NCBI RefSeq assembly: GCF_011030405.1
Contig: NZ_JAAJTJ010000024.1
Coordinates: 1 to 64,000, forward strand
Source: Parapedobacter sp. SGR-10
GTDB lineage: Bacteria > Bacteroidota > Bacteroidia > Sphingobacteriales > Sphingobacteriaceae
DNA: 64,000 nucleotides
Direction: 5' to 3'
The notes below the pieces were generated by a model. It searched no databases. It was not told the origin of the DNA and saw only the letters and a list, made by a program, of their open reading frames with translations. Made by a program: the position numbers and the translations under genes. Below are positions 28,081 to 36,684 of this stretch, piece by piece. The stretch's first letter is position 1. Every line of letters begins with the position of its first letter.

Positions 28081-30813
28081 TCAGTGTGCAAAATCAGGGG
28101 TCACTGCATAAGTCCCTACGCCTGTCGTTTCAAAATAACCAACATTCTCTTTTGCCTGGATATCTAATCTTTGAACAATCTTATTATTTTTCACCACTTT
28201 CCATTTTCCTTCTTTCAGTCCCGGCATGACAACTCTTGTTGCCCCTTTATTTTGTACCTTAATAGAAAATGACTGATCGACACGACTATTCCTACCTTGG
28301 GTTACAATGTTGTTGTCACCGATATAAATCACATCCCCTACTTCATTTTGGATATGTACCAGCGCTAATGGTGCATGATCCCCATCGACCATCTGGAAAA
28401 CGGTAAGAAAACGATTCGTTTGTTTTTTGTCCTTATAAGATACAACCACCCGATGTCCTTTTCCCTCAGCATGATTGGTTGCCGGAGTTTCCAATTGTAC
28501 ACCAAATACATTTGTTGCGGACAAATCAGACAATACTTCTTTTGTGTAGCTTAAAGAATCCGGTGTCAATATGGACACGTGTGTCTTCCCTACCCTTCCG
28601 CCTAACGTATTCTGTAGTACAAATCCATCTTTTTTTACTTCCGGAAGATGATGGGTATTGATCTGCCAATATTTGGCTATCTCTTCATCTTTTGTTTCCA
28701 TATCGTCTGCCAGGACAATAACTGCCGGAACATCCTGTCTCTCTAGGTTCAGAAAGCAAAAGCTTCGTGTATAATGTTTCACTTTATCCGTATAAGCACT
28801 TTTCAAATCCACTGCAAAGTAGCTATAAAAAGGTTTCTTATCGTTAGTCCCCATACCTGTAGATAGCACTTCTCCGTTATGGAACCAAGGATCGGATTGA
28901 ACCTGTTGGGGTGATACAGGAGCACGTTGGTTAAGACGTGTTCCCCCATCGTTGACTTTACTTCGGGTAAATTCTTCTTTCGGATCCACGGCCAGCATCA
29001 TGCTATGGGCTACCGAACGTTTGTTGAATCCCATATCATAAGGTGTGCCGTAGAACCTGTACAGCCCGATGTCTCCAACCTGGAACCCTCGATAGTAAAT
29101 CTGCAAGGATCCTGCATCAGCATGTTGATGATTCCCGAAATGATAGCCTCCACCTTTTATTTCGGCCACGACATCATCACTATCCTGTCCTATATTCCAT
29201 CCTGTACGGGCTACCATGGAACCTAGCACTGGTCCGAAATCTTTTGTAAGCGGCAACGATGCCAAACTTGGTTCTGCTTGCAGATCCGGATCATTTAACA
29301 ATAAAAATAAAACCGGATTATTTAAATTGCCATGTCTCAGGAATTCTCCTTTCACTATAGGGTCTTTGCTGTAGGTGTACATCAAGAACATCACCATTGG
29401 AGACTTCCAATAATAGGGCTGCCCGGGTTTTCCAGAACCAAAGCCATCACCATCGCGCAGCATTTCGCCGCCTGCTGTACGCATGTACAGCCAAAAGTAC
29501 GGTAGATTCTTAAGGTTATCATCAAACACGCGTTTGCCAGTCATCCGATAGTAAAGCCACGCCGCGTGCATCTCCCAAGCAAATCGATAGGAACCGTATC
29601 CAACTCCCTGATTGTGCCGAGGCGATTGATATTCGAACCGCCGCATGGGAACCAATTCTTCTAAAATCGCATAAGACACATATTGATAAGGAAGTGGATC
29701 TTCGTCATGGATAGCTATACTCATGGCCAAAAAATCTCGGTTGACCATCGCTTCATTGCCGTGGCCATTCAATATTTTTGTTCTAAAAGGCGGCCAACCT
29801 ATTTCCATATCCATAGACAGCCTCATCAAATGCTTGATAAGTGTTGCTTTCTCTTCCTCTGATAGCAAGTCGTACGTCCAGTCATATACCAAAGAAGCGG
29901 TATAAATTGCACGTCCAAGTTCTCTCGTGATATCCAAGATATTTCCAAACTCTACATTTGCCAGATAATTAACCGTAAGATCAATAGCCTCCCGACCGAT
30001 TTTCCGGTCACCCGTCATCAGATAGTAGAAAGCCTTTGTCTCTGTAGCCTTTTCCAAAGCCACATTATGGGGCATTTCCTCTTCTGGGTTAAATGTAAAA
30101 ACAAAAGGGACGACAGCTTCTTTCTTTAGTTTTTCCCAAACGGCACGATTTTCTTCTTTTGTCAGATTTTCCTTCACCAAAGGCAACGATTCCCGGTTCA
30201 CCCACAGGCGTGGATGACCCGAAGGGGGCTGTACGGTTGGTTTGTAGTTTACGGCACCTGCAGGTACTTTCGGTGGGGTATATTGCCGTACCTCCATATA
30301 TTCCAAACGAACACCTCGGGGGAGCCAAATTTTTATTTCCTCCTCTTCACCATTCAACTGAAAAATACCGGTACGCTGCAATGGTCTGTCCCACGGCACA
30401 TACACAACCCGCTTCGTAGCTCTATTATTCCCGATCTGCATACGCATAAACAAGGACTCAAATTTTGTCTTCGCCTTCTTCATCAGTGCTGCACCTTCTT
30501 CATCCGTGACAGCGTAAGTCTGCATAAGGTAATGTCCGGCTTGCGGAGCTTTTAGTACGAAGCTCATGTCTTCTTCTTCCCGTTCACCATTAATTGCTTC
30601 GCGAATATCCGGTTTCAATGTAAGACCGTTTTTATTCGCCAGCCGTTCGTCGGTTACGATGTGAGTGGTCTTTGGATTTAATCGCGCACTCTCGAAATCC
30701 AGACGCAGCGCTTTGCCTCCCTGAAAAGTCTTGACCTGTGCATGTTGCGCGTACACACCACCAACGCCTATAATCACGATGATGAACATAAAGGAGAAAA
30801 AATGACGTACCAT
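28081..30813 (-). CDS. heparinase II/III-fold polysaccharide lyase
   Basis: 910 residues with a signal peptide ending GVYAQ. Residues ~25-190 are a beta-sandwich, ~200-520 the (alpha/alpha) toroid with NGHGNEAM (near residue 352), followed by the beta-sheet domain with GNHQHADAGSLQIYY (near 560) and RSVAHSMM. The arrangement of these His-bearing motifs is that of heparinase II (PL21) and relatives, which cleave uronate-containing chains by beta-elimination. Family assignment below the fold level is not secure. It is last in the block that begins with the LTxxQ gene at 33360 and follows the LamG lipoprotein. Confidence 0.85.
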   Translation of the reverse strand: MVRHFFSFMFIIVIIGVGGVYAQHAQVKTFQGGKALRLDFESARLNPKTTHIVTDERLANKNGLTLKPDIREAINGEREEEDMSFVLKAPQAGHYLMQTYAVTDEEGAALMKKAKTKFESLFMRMQIGNNRATKRVVYVPWDRPLQRTGIFQLNGEEEEIKIWLPRGVRLEYMEVRQYTPPKVPAGAVNYKPTVQPPSGHPRLWVNRESLPLVKENLTKEENRAVWEKLKKEAVVPFVFTFNPEEEMPHNVALEKATETKAFYYLMTGDRKIGREAIDLTVNYLANVEFGNILDITRELGRAIYTASLVYDWTYDLLSEEEKATLIKHLMRLSMDMEIGWPPFRTKILNGHGNEAMVNRDFLAMSIAIHDEDPLPYQYVSYAILEELVPMRRFEYQSPRHNQGVGYGSYRFAWEMHAAWLYYRMTGKRVFDDNLKNLPYFWLYMRTAGGEMLRDGDGFGSGKPGQPYYWKSPMVMFLMYTYSKDPIVKGEFLRHGNLNNPVLFLLLNDPDLQAEPSLASLPLTKDFGPVLGSMVARTGWNIGQDSDDVVAEIKGGGYHFGNHQHADAGSLQIYYRGFQVGDIGLYRFYGTPYDMGFNKRSVAHSMMLAVDPKEEFTRSKVNDGGTRLNQRAPVSPQQVQSDPWFHNGEVLSTGMGTNDKKPFYSYFAVDLKSAYTDKVKHYTRSFCFLNLERQDVPAVIVLADDMETKDEEIAKYWQINTHHLPEVKKDGFVLQNTLGGRVGKTHVSILTPDSLSYTKEVLSDLSATNVFGVQLETPATNHAEGKGHRVVVSYKDKKQTNRFLTVFQMVDGDHAPLALVHIQNEVGDVIYIGDNNIVTQGRNSRVDQSFSIKVQNKGATRVVMPGLKEGKWKVVKNNKIVQRLDIQAKENVGYFETTGVGTYAVTPDFAH

Positions 30814-30882
30814 AAATTTTATATTTGATTAGTTATTCATATTGCTCAAACTCATTTTATCCCGAATAGGATGTACACGACC

Positions 30883-31704
30883 TTATTCCTGTGATAGTTG
30901 CTGTACTTCCTCATCGGTCAATGCCCGATTATATATTCTCAAGTCATCCAGTACACCTTTGAAAAAAGAGGCAAAATCCCTCGTCCCAATACACAAAGGT
31001 GCATCTCCCATCTGCGGAATCACCTCATAATCTGTAAAATGTCCCGTATTCCTATGCGTCCCGTCTCTATAAATCTTGATGGTATTGTTAGCAAAATCAT
31101 ACACGATACAAATGTGTATCCATTCCCCTATTGAGAGCGCGTGTTGAAAAGAGGCTCCAGATCCTAGACCGCCCGAAAGGTTAAACGCATAGCCGGATAT
31201 CCTATTGGGTCTGTAGCTATCCTTGTTATAGATCCTGAACACATATTCATGCTTTCCGCTCCTACCTTTTCCCATCCAGTGCACGTAAGGTTCAGAAGTT
31301 TGCGTACGTGAGAAATTCAGCGTCTCTATCCGCATCCACACCGAAACCGTAAATTCTCCCGTAGTAGCAATGCTCAGATAATCTTTGTGCTGTATATCTA
31401 TATAGCTGTTCTCCCCGTTGAAACGGGTAGCAAGACCATATACCCCGTGTCTATTCGAAGCGGCTGTCACATGATGACTCACGCCATGATTGCCATTGGT
31501 TGTATGATCTTTGCTGTCACCTCCATCGAGTGGATACCAAGCTATCAATCCCTCTTGTGGAACGACAACAGACGAAGTTTCCTCTGTATGTTCCTCTTCG
31601 CCCTGTTTATCCTCCGCTCGCAATTCTGAACCGCTTTTTCCGCAGCTGCCGAGACAAATTGCCACACATACAACAATCCTTGAAAGCAATCTATTTTTTT
31701 TCAT
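30883..31704 (-). CDS. LamG-domain lipoprotein
   Basis: 273 residues. Lipobox CLGSC near residue 20, a Glu-rich linker, then a single LamG/concanavalin-like domain from ~50 to the end (LIAWYPLDGGDSKDHT, FTVSVWMR, WIHICIVYDFANNTIKIYRDG, GVLDDLRIYNRALTDEE). The last motif is typical of bacterial LamG domains. It probably binds glycan at the cell surface, next to the lyase encoded 69 bp downstream. No catalytic residues were seen. Confidence 0.85.
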   Translation of the reverse strand: MKKNRLLSRIVVCVAICLGSCGKSGSELRAEDKQGEEEHTEETSSVVVPQEGLIAWYPLDGGDSKDHTTNGNHGVSHHVTAASNRHGVYGLATRFNGENSYIDIQHKDYLSIATTGEFTVSVWMRIETLNFSRTQTSEPYVHWMGKGRSGKHEYVFRIYNKDSYRPNRISGYAFNLSGGLGSGASFQHALSIGEWIHICIVYDFANNTIKIYRDGTHRNTGHFTDYEVIPQMGDAPLCIGTRDFASFFKGVLDDLRIYNRALTDEEVQQLSQE

Positions 31705-31773
31705 AAGGCCTGTATAGAAGATACATTCATAAGCGGCATAATACTATTCGGAACCACTAAAATCCATTCTCTT

Positions 31774-32898
31774 TTATAGCTTCAGAATATTTCTTATCAG
31801 TTTTTCGCACGCTGCGGCATATTTTAGCATCCCGATGTCTGTAGGGTGTGTACCATCTACCGAATCGTTCATATCCAGTCCGATATCCTCCTTTGCCAGA
31901 TAGTACAGTCCCTGCACTCCTTTGGATTTCAACTCTTGATAGGCTTCGCGGGACAGACTGTTTGTCCGCAGAATACCTTTGGTTCGGGTAGCATTAAGCC
32001 TCCCTTCTGTAAAATGTGACCCATCAACGAGGATGATCGGCGTATGTGGATGCTTTTCCCGGATCGTATTGACCGCATAGGCGATTTTGGATTTTATATT
32101 GGCTGTCTCACTTCCCAGATTGGGCAAACAATCTAAGACGAACACCTTGGCTTCCTTTTCAACGATCATATCTACCACTTCTTTTTCCAGACGGCCATTG
32201 CCCGAAAAACCAAGATTGGCTACGGGCATGTGTAGATTTCTGTCCAGGATATTGGTCCAGCCCATACCCGCTCGGGAGGCACAGCCGCCCTGCGCAATGG
32301 AAGTTCCGTATACCACAATGGGTTTTTCGGCAGAAGCCGGAGTAAATTTAAAAGCCTTATCAGAGGGAATACCTATTTCCATCCATTGCACGCTATTGTA
32401 CAGGGGTAGATACAGATGAAATGTCCTGCCGTCTTTATACTTTTCCTTATCCAGATTTAGGCCGGTATAGGTATAGGTGACGGTATCCTTAAATTGATAC
32501 TTACCATATGTCCATGCCCAAGACCCATCGCTATTCTCCGCAAACAAATCTACACCTGAAACGCCCGTCGCAGGAAAATGGTTCATCGCATAATTCTTAT
32601 TGCTCAGCACATACCGTATAGTAATCTCCTGGGCGTCTGTCTTAAAAACCAACTTAAGCCCGGCAGCATTTCTCGATAGTTTCCATACCGGGCTTCTGAC
32701 CACACTTTCCGCTTTAGCAGGCAGCCTGTCATAAAAAGAACGGACAGCACTCCCTGTCCACAGTTGGTTGTGCACAGTCAGAAATTTTTCGGAAGCAGGA
32801 TTGTACCAGACAAAATCTACTCCCTTTTTCGCTTGGGCAGAGGCCATAGCTCCGGGAAAGAGCAACAGCATTAAAAGTAACAGTTTACTATAATTCAT
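31774..32898 (-). CDS. SGNH/GDSL esterase with GxDLY N-terminal domain
   Basis: 374 residues with a signal peptide ending ASAQ. The N-terminal ~170 residues form the beta domain seen ahead of some SGNH hydrolases, with the GVDLFAE (GxDLY-type) motif. The hydrolase domain begins VVYGTSIAQGG (block I Ser), continues with NLGFSGNG (block II Gly) and ends DGTHPTDIGM (block V Asp-x-x-His). The block III Asn is less clear (DCLPN). Such proteins remove O-acetyl or similar esters from sugars. Located in the LTxxQ-headed block; probably periplasmic. Confidence 0.85.
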   Translation of the reverse strand: MNYSKLLLLMLLLFPGAMASAQAKKGVDFVWYNPASEKFLTVHNQLWTGSAVRSFYDRLPAKAESVVRSPVWKLSRNAAGLKLVFKTDAQEITIRYVLSNKNYAMNHFPATGVSGVDLFAENSDGSWAWTYGKYQFKDTVTYTYTGLNLDKEKYKDGRTFHLYLPLYNSVQWMEIGIPSDKAFKFTPASAEKPIVVYGTSIAQGGCASRAGMGWTNILDRNLHMPVANLGFSGNGRLEKEVVDMIVEKEAKVFVLDCLPNLGSETANIKSKIAYAVNTIREKHPHTPIILVDGSHFTEGRLNATRTKGILRTNSLSREAYQELKSKGVQGLYYLAKEDIGLDMNDSVDGTHPTDIGMLKYAAACEKLIRNILKL

Positions 32899-33021
32899 AT
32901 TTTATATTCTTTGGTCCAACAAAAAAAGGTGCAAATATACACTATCCAATGATACATGCAATATTAGCACCCTCGGTATTCTCCGGTTATCGTAACGAAA
33001 CCAGTATTATGCCTATACCTA

Positions 33022-33360
33022 CTATTTTTTATTGGCTTCTTTTATTGCTTTGGCTTTATCCTTTAGATATTTTGTCTGCTCAGGATTCAAGATTTTCCAG
33101 TATTCCTTGGCTCTTGCACTGGTCAGCTTTTTCCTTTCAGCCTGGGCTTCTTCTTTCGACAAGGATTTATCTGCTTTTACTGCATCAAACTGAACCTTGT
33201 ACCGAGCTACCAATTCCTTCACCGCCGCACGTTGCTCATCAGTCGCGTTGATCTCATCCATTACCTCGGTAGAATAGTATTTAATCGCCTGCCCATAACT
33301 TTCAGCGGAAAGCACGACCAACCCAAAGACAAGTGCCACCATCAACATTACTTTTTTCAT
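33022..33360 (-). CDS. small secreted LTxxQ/Spy-like protein (second copy)
   Basis: 112 residues: signal peptide MKKVMLMVALVFGLVVLSAESYGQ in shortened reading (cleaved near SYGQ), then a charged helical hairpin with AEVMDEI-like, LSKEEAQAERKKL and ILNPEQTKYL motifs. It belongs to the same broad family as the protein at 17380-17733 but is clearly more diverged than that one is from the giant lyase N-terminus. Like that one it is the first gene after a perfect operator (33410-33423, 49 bp upstream). A periplasmic folding-helper or sensor role is inference. Confidence 0.72.
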   Translation of the reverse strand: MKKVMLMVALVFGLVVLSAESYGQAIKYYSTEVMDEINATDEQRAAVKELVARYKVQFDAVKADKSLSKEEAQAERKKLTSARAKEYWKILNPEQTKYLKDKAKAIKEANKK

Positions 33361-33409
33361 GATTTTTAAATTTAAAAGTTTATATAATTTGATTATTTAA
33401 CACATTATG

Positions 33410-33423
33410 CGTTTACGTTAACG
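33410..33423. promoter_or_regulatory. LacI-type operator before the second LTxxQ gene
   Basis: Perfect CGTTTACGTTAACG, 49 bp upstream of the ATG at 33360. The rest of the gap to 33573 shows no gene or clear structure. Confidence 0.75.
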
Positions 33424-33573
33424 AAAATAAAGAAAACACTTCAGAATACAAAGCTTAATTTTCATCTGTCTAATTTTTTCTTCAATGGCTGATGAGACCT
33501 CGACGTAAATAACCGATCCGCCACCGCGGAGAGCTCATCGCAGATAATCATTGCCCTGTGTGCCAATAATTAT

Positions 33574-34593
33574 TTACATCTCGGTTTCATTTATAAATTT
33601 TTTAAAGCCTCTGGAATAAGCATCCTTTACCCTTCCATCATCATCCCTATAAATAAAATAAGCTTCCATCTTTTTACCTTCCAAAAACCGCAAAGCTTCC
33701 TCCACCCCCATCCCCATCAATACATTGTCGTAGGCATCGGCCGTGATGGCATCTTCTGCAACGACTGTCACACTGATCATATTGGTCTTGATCGAAAATC
33801 CTGTCCTTGGATCCATCAGGTGAATGATCTTTGATCCATTGCTTTCTACATACTTTCGATAATCGCCCGAAGTCGTGACAGCACCTCTCTCCAAAGTCAG
33901 CACCTTACCTATGATCGGCTGCTGATAGGCAAAATCTGCGGGCATTTCTATACCTACTTTCATATATTCGCCATCCGGTTTTTTTCCTTTCACCCGAAGT
34001 TCCCCTCCGATCTCGACCAAATAGCAGGATATCTCACGGCTCTCCAAAAAATCTGCTACACAATCCACACTATATCCCTGTGCTATACCATTGACATCGA
34101 TCTTCACACAAGGCATACTTTTGATCAAGCTGTCGTTTCTCAACATGATCTTGTCCGAACCTACACAAGTGAGCAATTCCTGTATCCTTGCCGTGTCCGG
34201 AAGAGATTCAATGGTCTTCTCTGCAAATCCCCAGGCACGTACAATCGGATATATCGTGATATCAAACGTACCTTGCGAGCGGACATAAGCTTCCAGGGAC
34301 TTTTCCACCACTTTTTTCAAATGCCCATCTACCTTGGTTCCCTTATCGGAATCGTTAAATTGACTGATTGTCGAATAAGGTTTATATATAGATAGCGAAC
34401 TGTCCAAACTAGCCAACATATCTTTGATCTCATGGACCGAAACGACACTATCCTGTGCATAATATATCACCGTATAATCCGTTCCCTGCGCATACCCTCG
34501 AATGGTGAACTTACGTGGCTCATTGCTCCATACCCATAGAGGAAGCAGTACCCCTATTAAAATATATCCAATCTTCACTTTTGATTTTAACAT
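33574..34593 (-). CDS. apbE: ApbE-family FAD:protein FMN transferase
   Basis: 339 residues with an N-terminal signal/anchor. The characteristic motifs are present: SLSIYKPYSTISQFN, TFDITIYPIVRAWGF, the flavin-binding VDVNGIAQGYSVD-type stretch (here KIDVNGIAQGYSVD), EIGGELRVKGKKPDG and AEDAITADAYDN. ApbE attaches FMN to Thr in periplasmic or membrane flavoproteins. No obvious flavinylation target is in the window; the link may be to the extracytoplasmic redox proteins of the 19-27 kb block, but that is speculative. It follows the DUF5009 gene by 112 bp. Confidence 0.92.
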   Translation of the reverse strand: MLKSKVKIGYILIGVLLPLWVWSNEPRKFTIRGYAQGTDYTVIYYAQDSVVSVHEIKDMLASLDSSLSIYKPYSTISQFNDSDKGTKVDGHLKKVVEKSLEAYVRSQGTFDITIYPIVRAWGFAEKTIESLPDTARIQELLTCVGSDKIMLRNDSLIKSMPCVKIDVNGIAQGYSVDCVADFLESREISCYLVEIGGELRVKGKKPDGEYMKVGIEMPADFAYQQPIIGKVLTLERGAVTTSGDYRKYVESNGSKIIHLMDPRTGFSIKTNMISVTVVAEDAITADAYDNVLMGMGVEEALRFLEGKKMEAYFIYRDDDGRVKDAYSRGFKKFINETEM

Positions 34594-34705
34594 TACTCTT
34601 TTTTCTCTCTACTGGATACTAGGACTACAGAACAAGAAACAGGGTTTAAAAACCTACACAACCACACAAAACTGTTCAGTATACTTACTTCCAGTACATG
34701 AGATT

Positions 34706-35875
34706 TTAAATTTTCACAAATATTTTGTTGCGGTATAGGAAATACAAAAACAACCATACCAGTGCTACCGTTCCCAATGACTGGTAGAATGCGTGCCACT
34801 CTTCAGGAGCATACATATAAAAACCTTTAAAAAGCCTTTCAGATGAATATTTAAAACTTATCAATGAAGTACCCAAATAGATAACCAATGAGTTGACACC
34901 GATCACCTTAAAGAAAAATGCCCATTTTTTATAGCCCAGCACATCAATAACCCAGTAGAAAAATGCCATAAACAGAAATGCCATACCCCCTGTCAGCAAT
35001 ATAAACGAACTTGACCACATATGTTTATTGATCGGAAAAAATGTACCCCATATCAATCCCAAGAGCACTCCCAAAACACCCATAACAGCCAATTTTAACA
35101 CTTTGCTATATTCTCCCGTGACAGACGATCTTAATGTATCCCCTGCTATGAGTCCAAATATAGTAAGGCAGGACGCGGAGAAAAATGTTCCCAACGCCAG
35201 TTCGTCATAAGTACCCTGTAAAAGTCTTCCCGGCATTATCGTACGATCGATCCATCCGGGCAGGTTGCCTTCAAAAGAAAGGTTACCGGCACCATATCCC
35301 GGCACCGGAATCAAAAATACGGCAGCACAGTACACCACCAAGATACCAGCGGAAATATAGAGCAATTTTTTGGGACTAGGAAAGTTCAGATACAATACCG
35401 TAGCAAAAAAACAGGCTACACCTATGCGTCCCAATACACTCCCAAACCGTATATTTCCGGGTTCTAAGATGGTAAGGGGATTATTTTTGTCCAATATACC
35501 CAGAAATACTAAAATCAGCATGCGTTTAAACATACTTTTGTATATCTGCGAATGGGTAGCCCTACCCTTCAAGCTATTGTTGATGCTATACACCATAGAT
35601 ACCCCCGACATAAAAAGAAAAAGGGGGAAAATAAAGTCATAGAAAGTAAAACCATCCCACTTTGGGTGTTTCAACTGATCGGCAACCATGTCTATCCATC
35701 CCCAACCTGTTTTGCCCTCCAGCAAGAGCAAAGGTGCTGCCCCCCCGGTAATCATAAACATATCAAAACCCCTCAAGGCATCGAGTGATTCCAATCGCTT
35801 TTTTTTAAAAGATCCCCGTCCATCATTGGTCTCACCAGCTTGGACCTCGGTCTGCTTATGTGGCTTCTCTTGCAT
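34706..35875 (-). CDS. DUF5009/HGSNAT-like membrane acyltransferase
   Basis: 389 residues with about ten membrane helices. It opens RLESLDALRGFDMFMI and has FYDFIFPLFLFMSGVSM, the pattern shared by bacterial NagX/DUF5009 proteins and human heparan-alpha-glucosaminide N-acetyltransferase. The human enzyme moves acetyl groups across a membrane onto glucosamine ends. The bacterial role is less clear; sugar acylation or transport are both possible. Its presence beside several heparinase-fold lyases suggests handling of amino-sugar or acylated oligosaccharides at the inner membrane. Confidence 0.82.
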   Translation of the reverse strand: MQEKPHKQTEVQAGETNDGRGSFKKKRLESLDALRGFDMFMITGGAAPLLLLEGKTGWGWIDMVADQLKHPKWDGFTFYDFIFPLFLFMSGVSMVYSINNSLKGRATHSQIYKSMFKRMLILVFLGILDKNNPLTILEPGNIRFGSVLGRIGVACFFATVLYLNFPSPKKLLYISAGILVVYCAAVFLIPVPGYGAGNLSFEGNLPGWIDRTIMPGRLLQGTYDELALGTFFSASCLTIFGLIAGDTLRSSVTGEYSKVLKLAVMGVLGVLLGLIWGTFFPINKHMWSSSFILLTGGMAFLFMAFFYWVIDVLGYKKWAFFFKVIGVNSLVIYLGTSLISFKYSSERLFKGFYMYAPEEWHAFYQSLGTVALVWLFLYFLYRNKIFVKI

Positions 35876-35988
35876 TTTTACAGATAAATCAATGGATGAA
35901 TATATTTTAAAGCTATGTGAGTTAGGAGGTTATGGAGGCTTCAAACCTACTTAACCATTGTAACCACCATCACCTCTGTCACTTTATT

Positions 35989-36657
35989 TTATTTCAGTAA
36001 GACAGGAGCCATTTCCTTTTGCCAGATAGCATAGCCATCGGCATTCATGTGCAGGCTGTCCTTTGTGAATATAGCTCCTATCGGTTGACCATCCGACCTC
36101 AGCATTTTACTGTAAACATCAATAAATTGAGCATTTTTTTCCTTTTTCAGAAAGTTTTCAATCATGGCATTTACCTCTGCTGTACCCTCCAAAAACCGCC
36201 TTCTTCTCGGACTTGGCTTGATGGAGATATAGGTCACGTTGACCTTTTTTCCCAAATGCTGACGAATGCCATCATACACCGTCTTAAACCTGTTGAATAT
36301 GGTATCAGGCGTAGCACCTTTAGACAAAAAATCGTTTTCTCCACAATAAATAACAACTTGCTTCGGGTTATAGGGATAGATCACATCCTCCGCATACCGA
36401 ATCAGATCCGTGAGGTGAGCCCCTCCAAATCCTCGGTTCAGCATGGTGTGGTTCGGAAAATATGCCTGCACATCTTTCCATCTGGTGAAAGACGAACTAC
36501 CAACCAGCAAAATAGGATCCTTTGGTGGTGGGGTAATGCTATCTTGTTTTTTAAACTTTTGAATATTATCATAATAGCGTGGCTTCTCCTGCGCAAAACC
36601 ATTGTGGTATTGCAAGAAAAGAACAATTGCTAACGTAAAATATTTCAATGCTTTCAT
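35989..36657 (-). CDS. SGNH/GDSL esterase
   Basis: 222 residues with a signal peptide ending GFAQ. The four blocks are clear: LLVGSSSFTRW (Ser), NRGFGGAHL (Gly), YCGENDF (Asn) and DSLHMNADGY (Asp/His). Short single-domain members of this kind deacetylate polysaccharides or oligosaccharides. It has no GxDLY domain, unlike the SGNH protein at 31774-32898. It lies 27 bp after the single-domain lyase gene, so the two are probably co-expressed. Confidence 0.87.
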   Translation of the reverse strand: MKALKYFTLAIVLFLQYHNGFAQEKPRYYDNIQKFKKQDSITPPPKDPILLVGSSSFTRWKDVQAYFPNHTMLNRGFGGAHLTDLIRYAEDVIYPYNPKQVVIYCGENDFLSKGATPDTIFNRFKTVYDGIRQHLGKKVNVTYISIKPSPRRRRFLEGTAEVNAMIENFLKKEKNAQFIDVYSKMLRSDGQPIGAIFTKDSLHMNADGYAIWQKEMAPVLLK

Positions 36658-36684
36658 ATTGATTTTATTTTCTATACATACTGT

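Noticed and set aside
33424..33573. Possible hairpin GATGAG...CTCATC after apbE
   Set aside because: Only six base pairs over a long loop, with no U-tract; not enough to call a terminator.
34593..34799. Short minus-strand open frame between apbE and the DUF5009 gene
   Set aside because: It overlaps the 3' end of the DUF5009 gene in another frame and shows no protein-like features.
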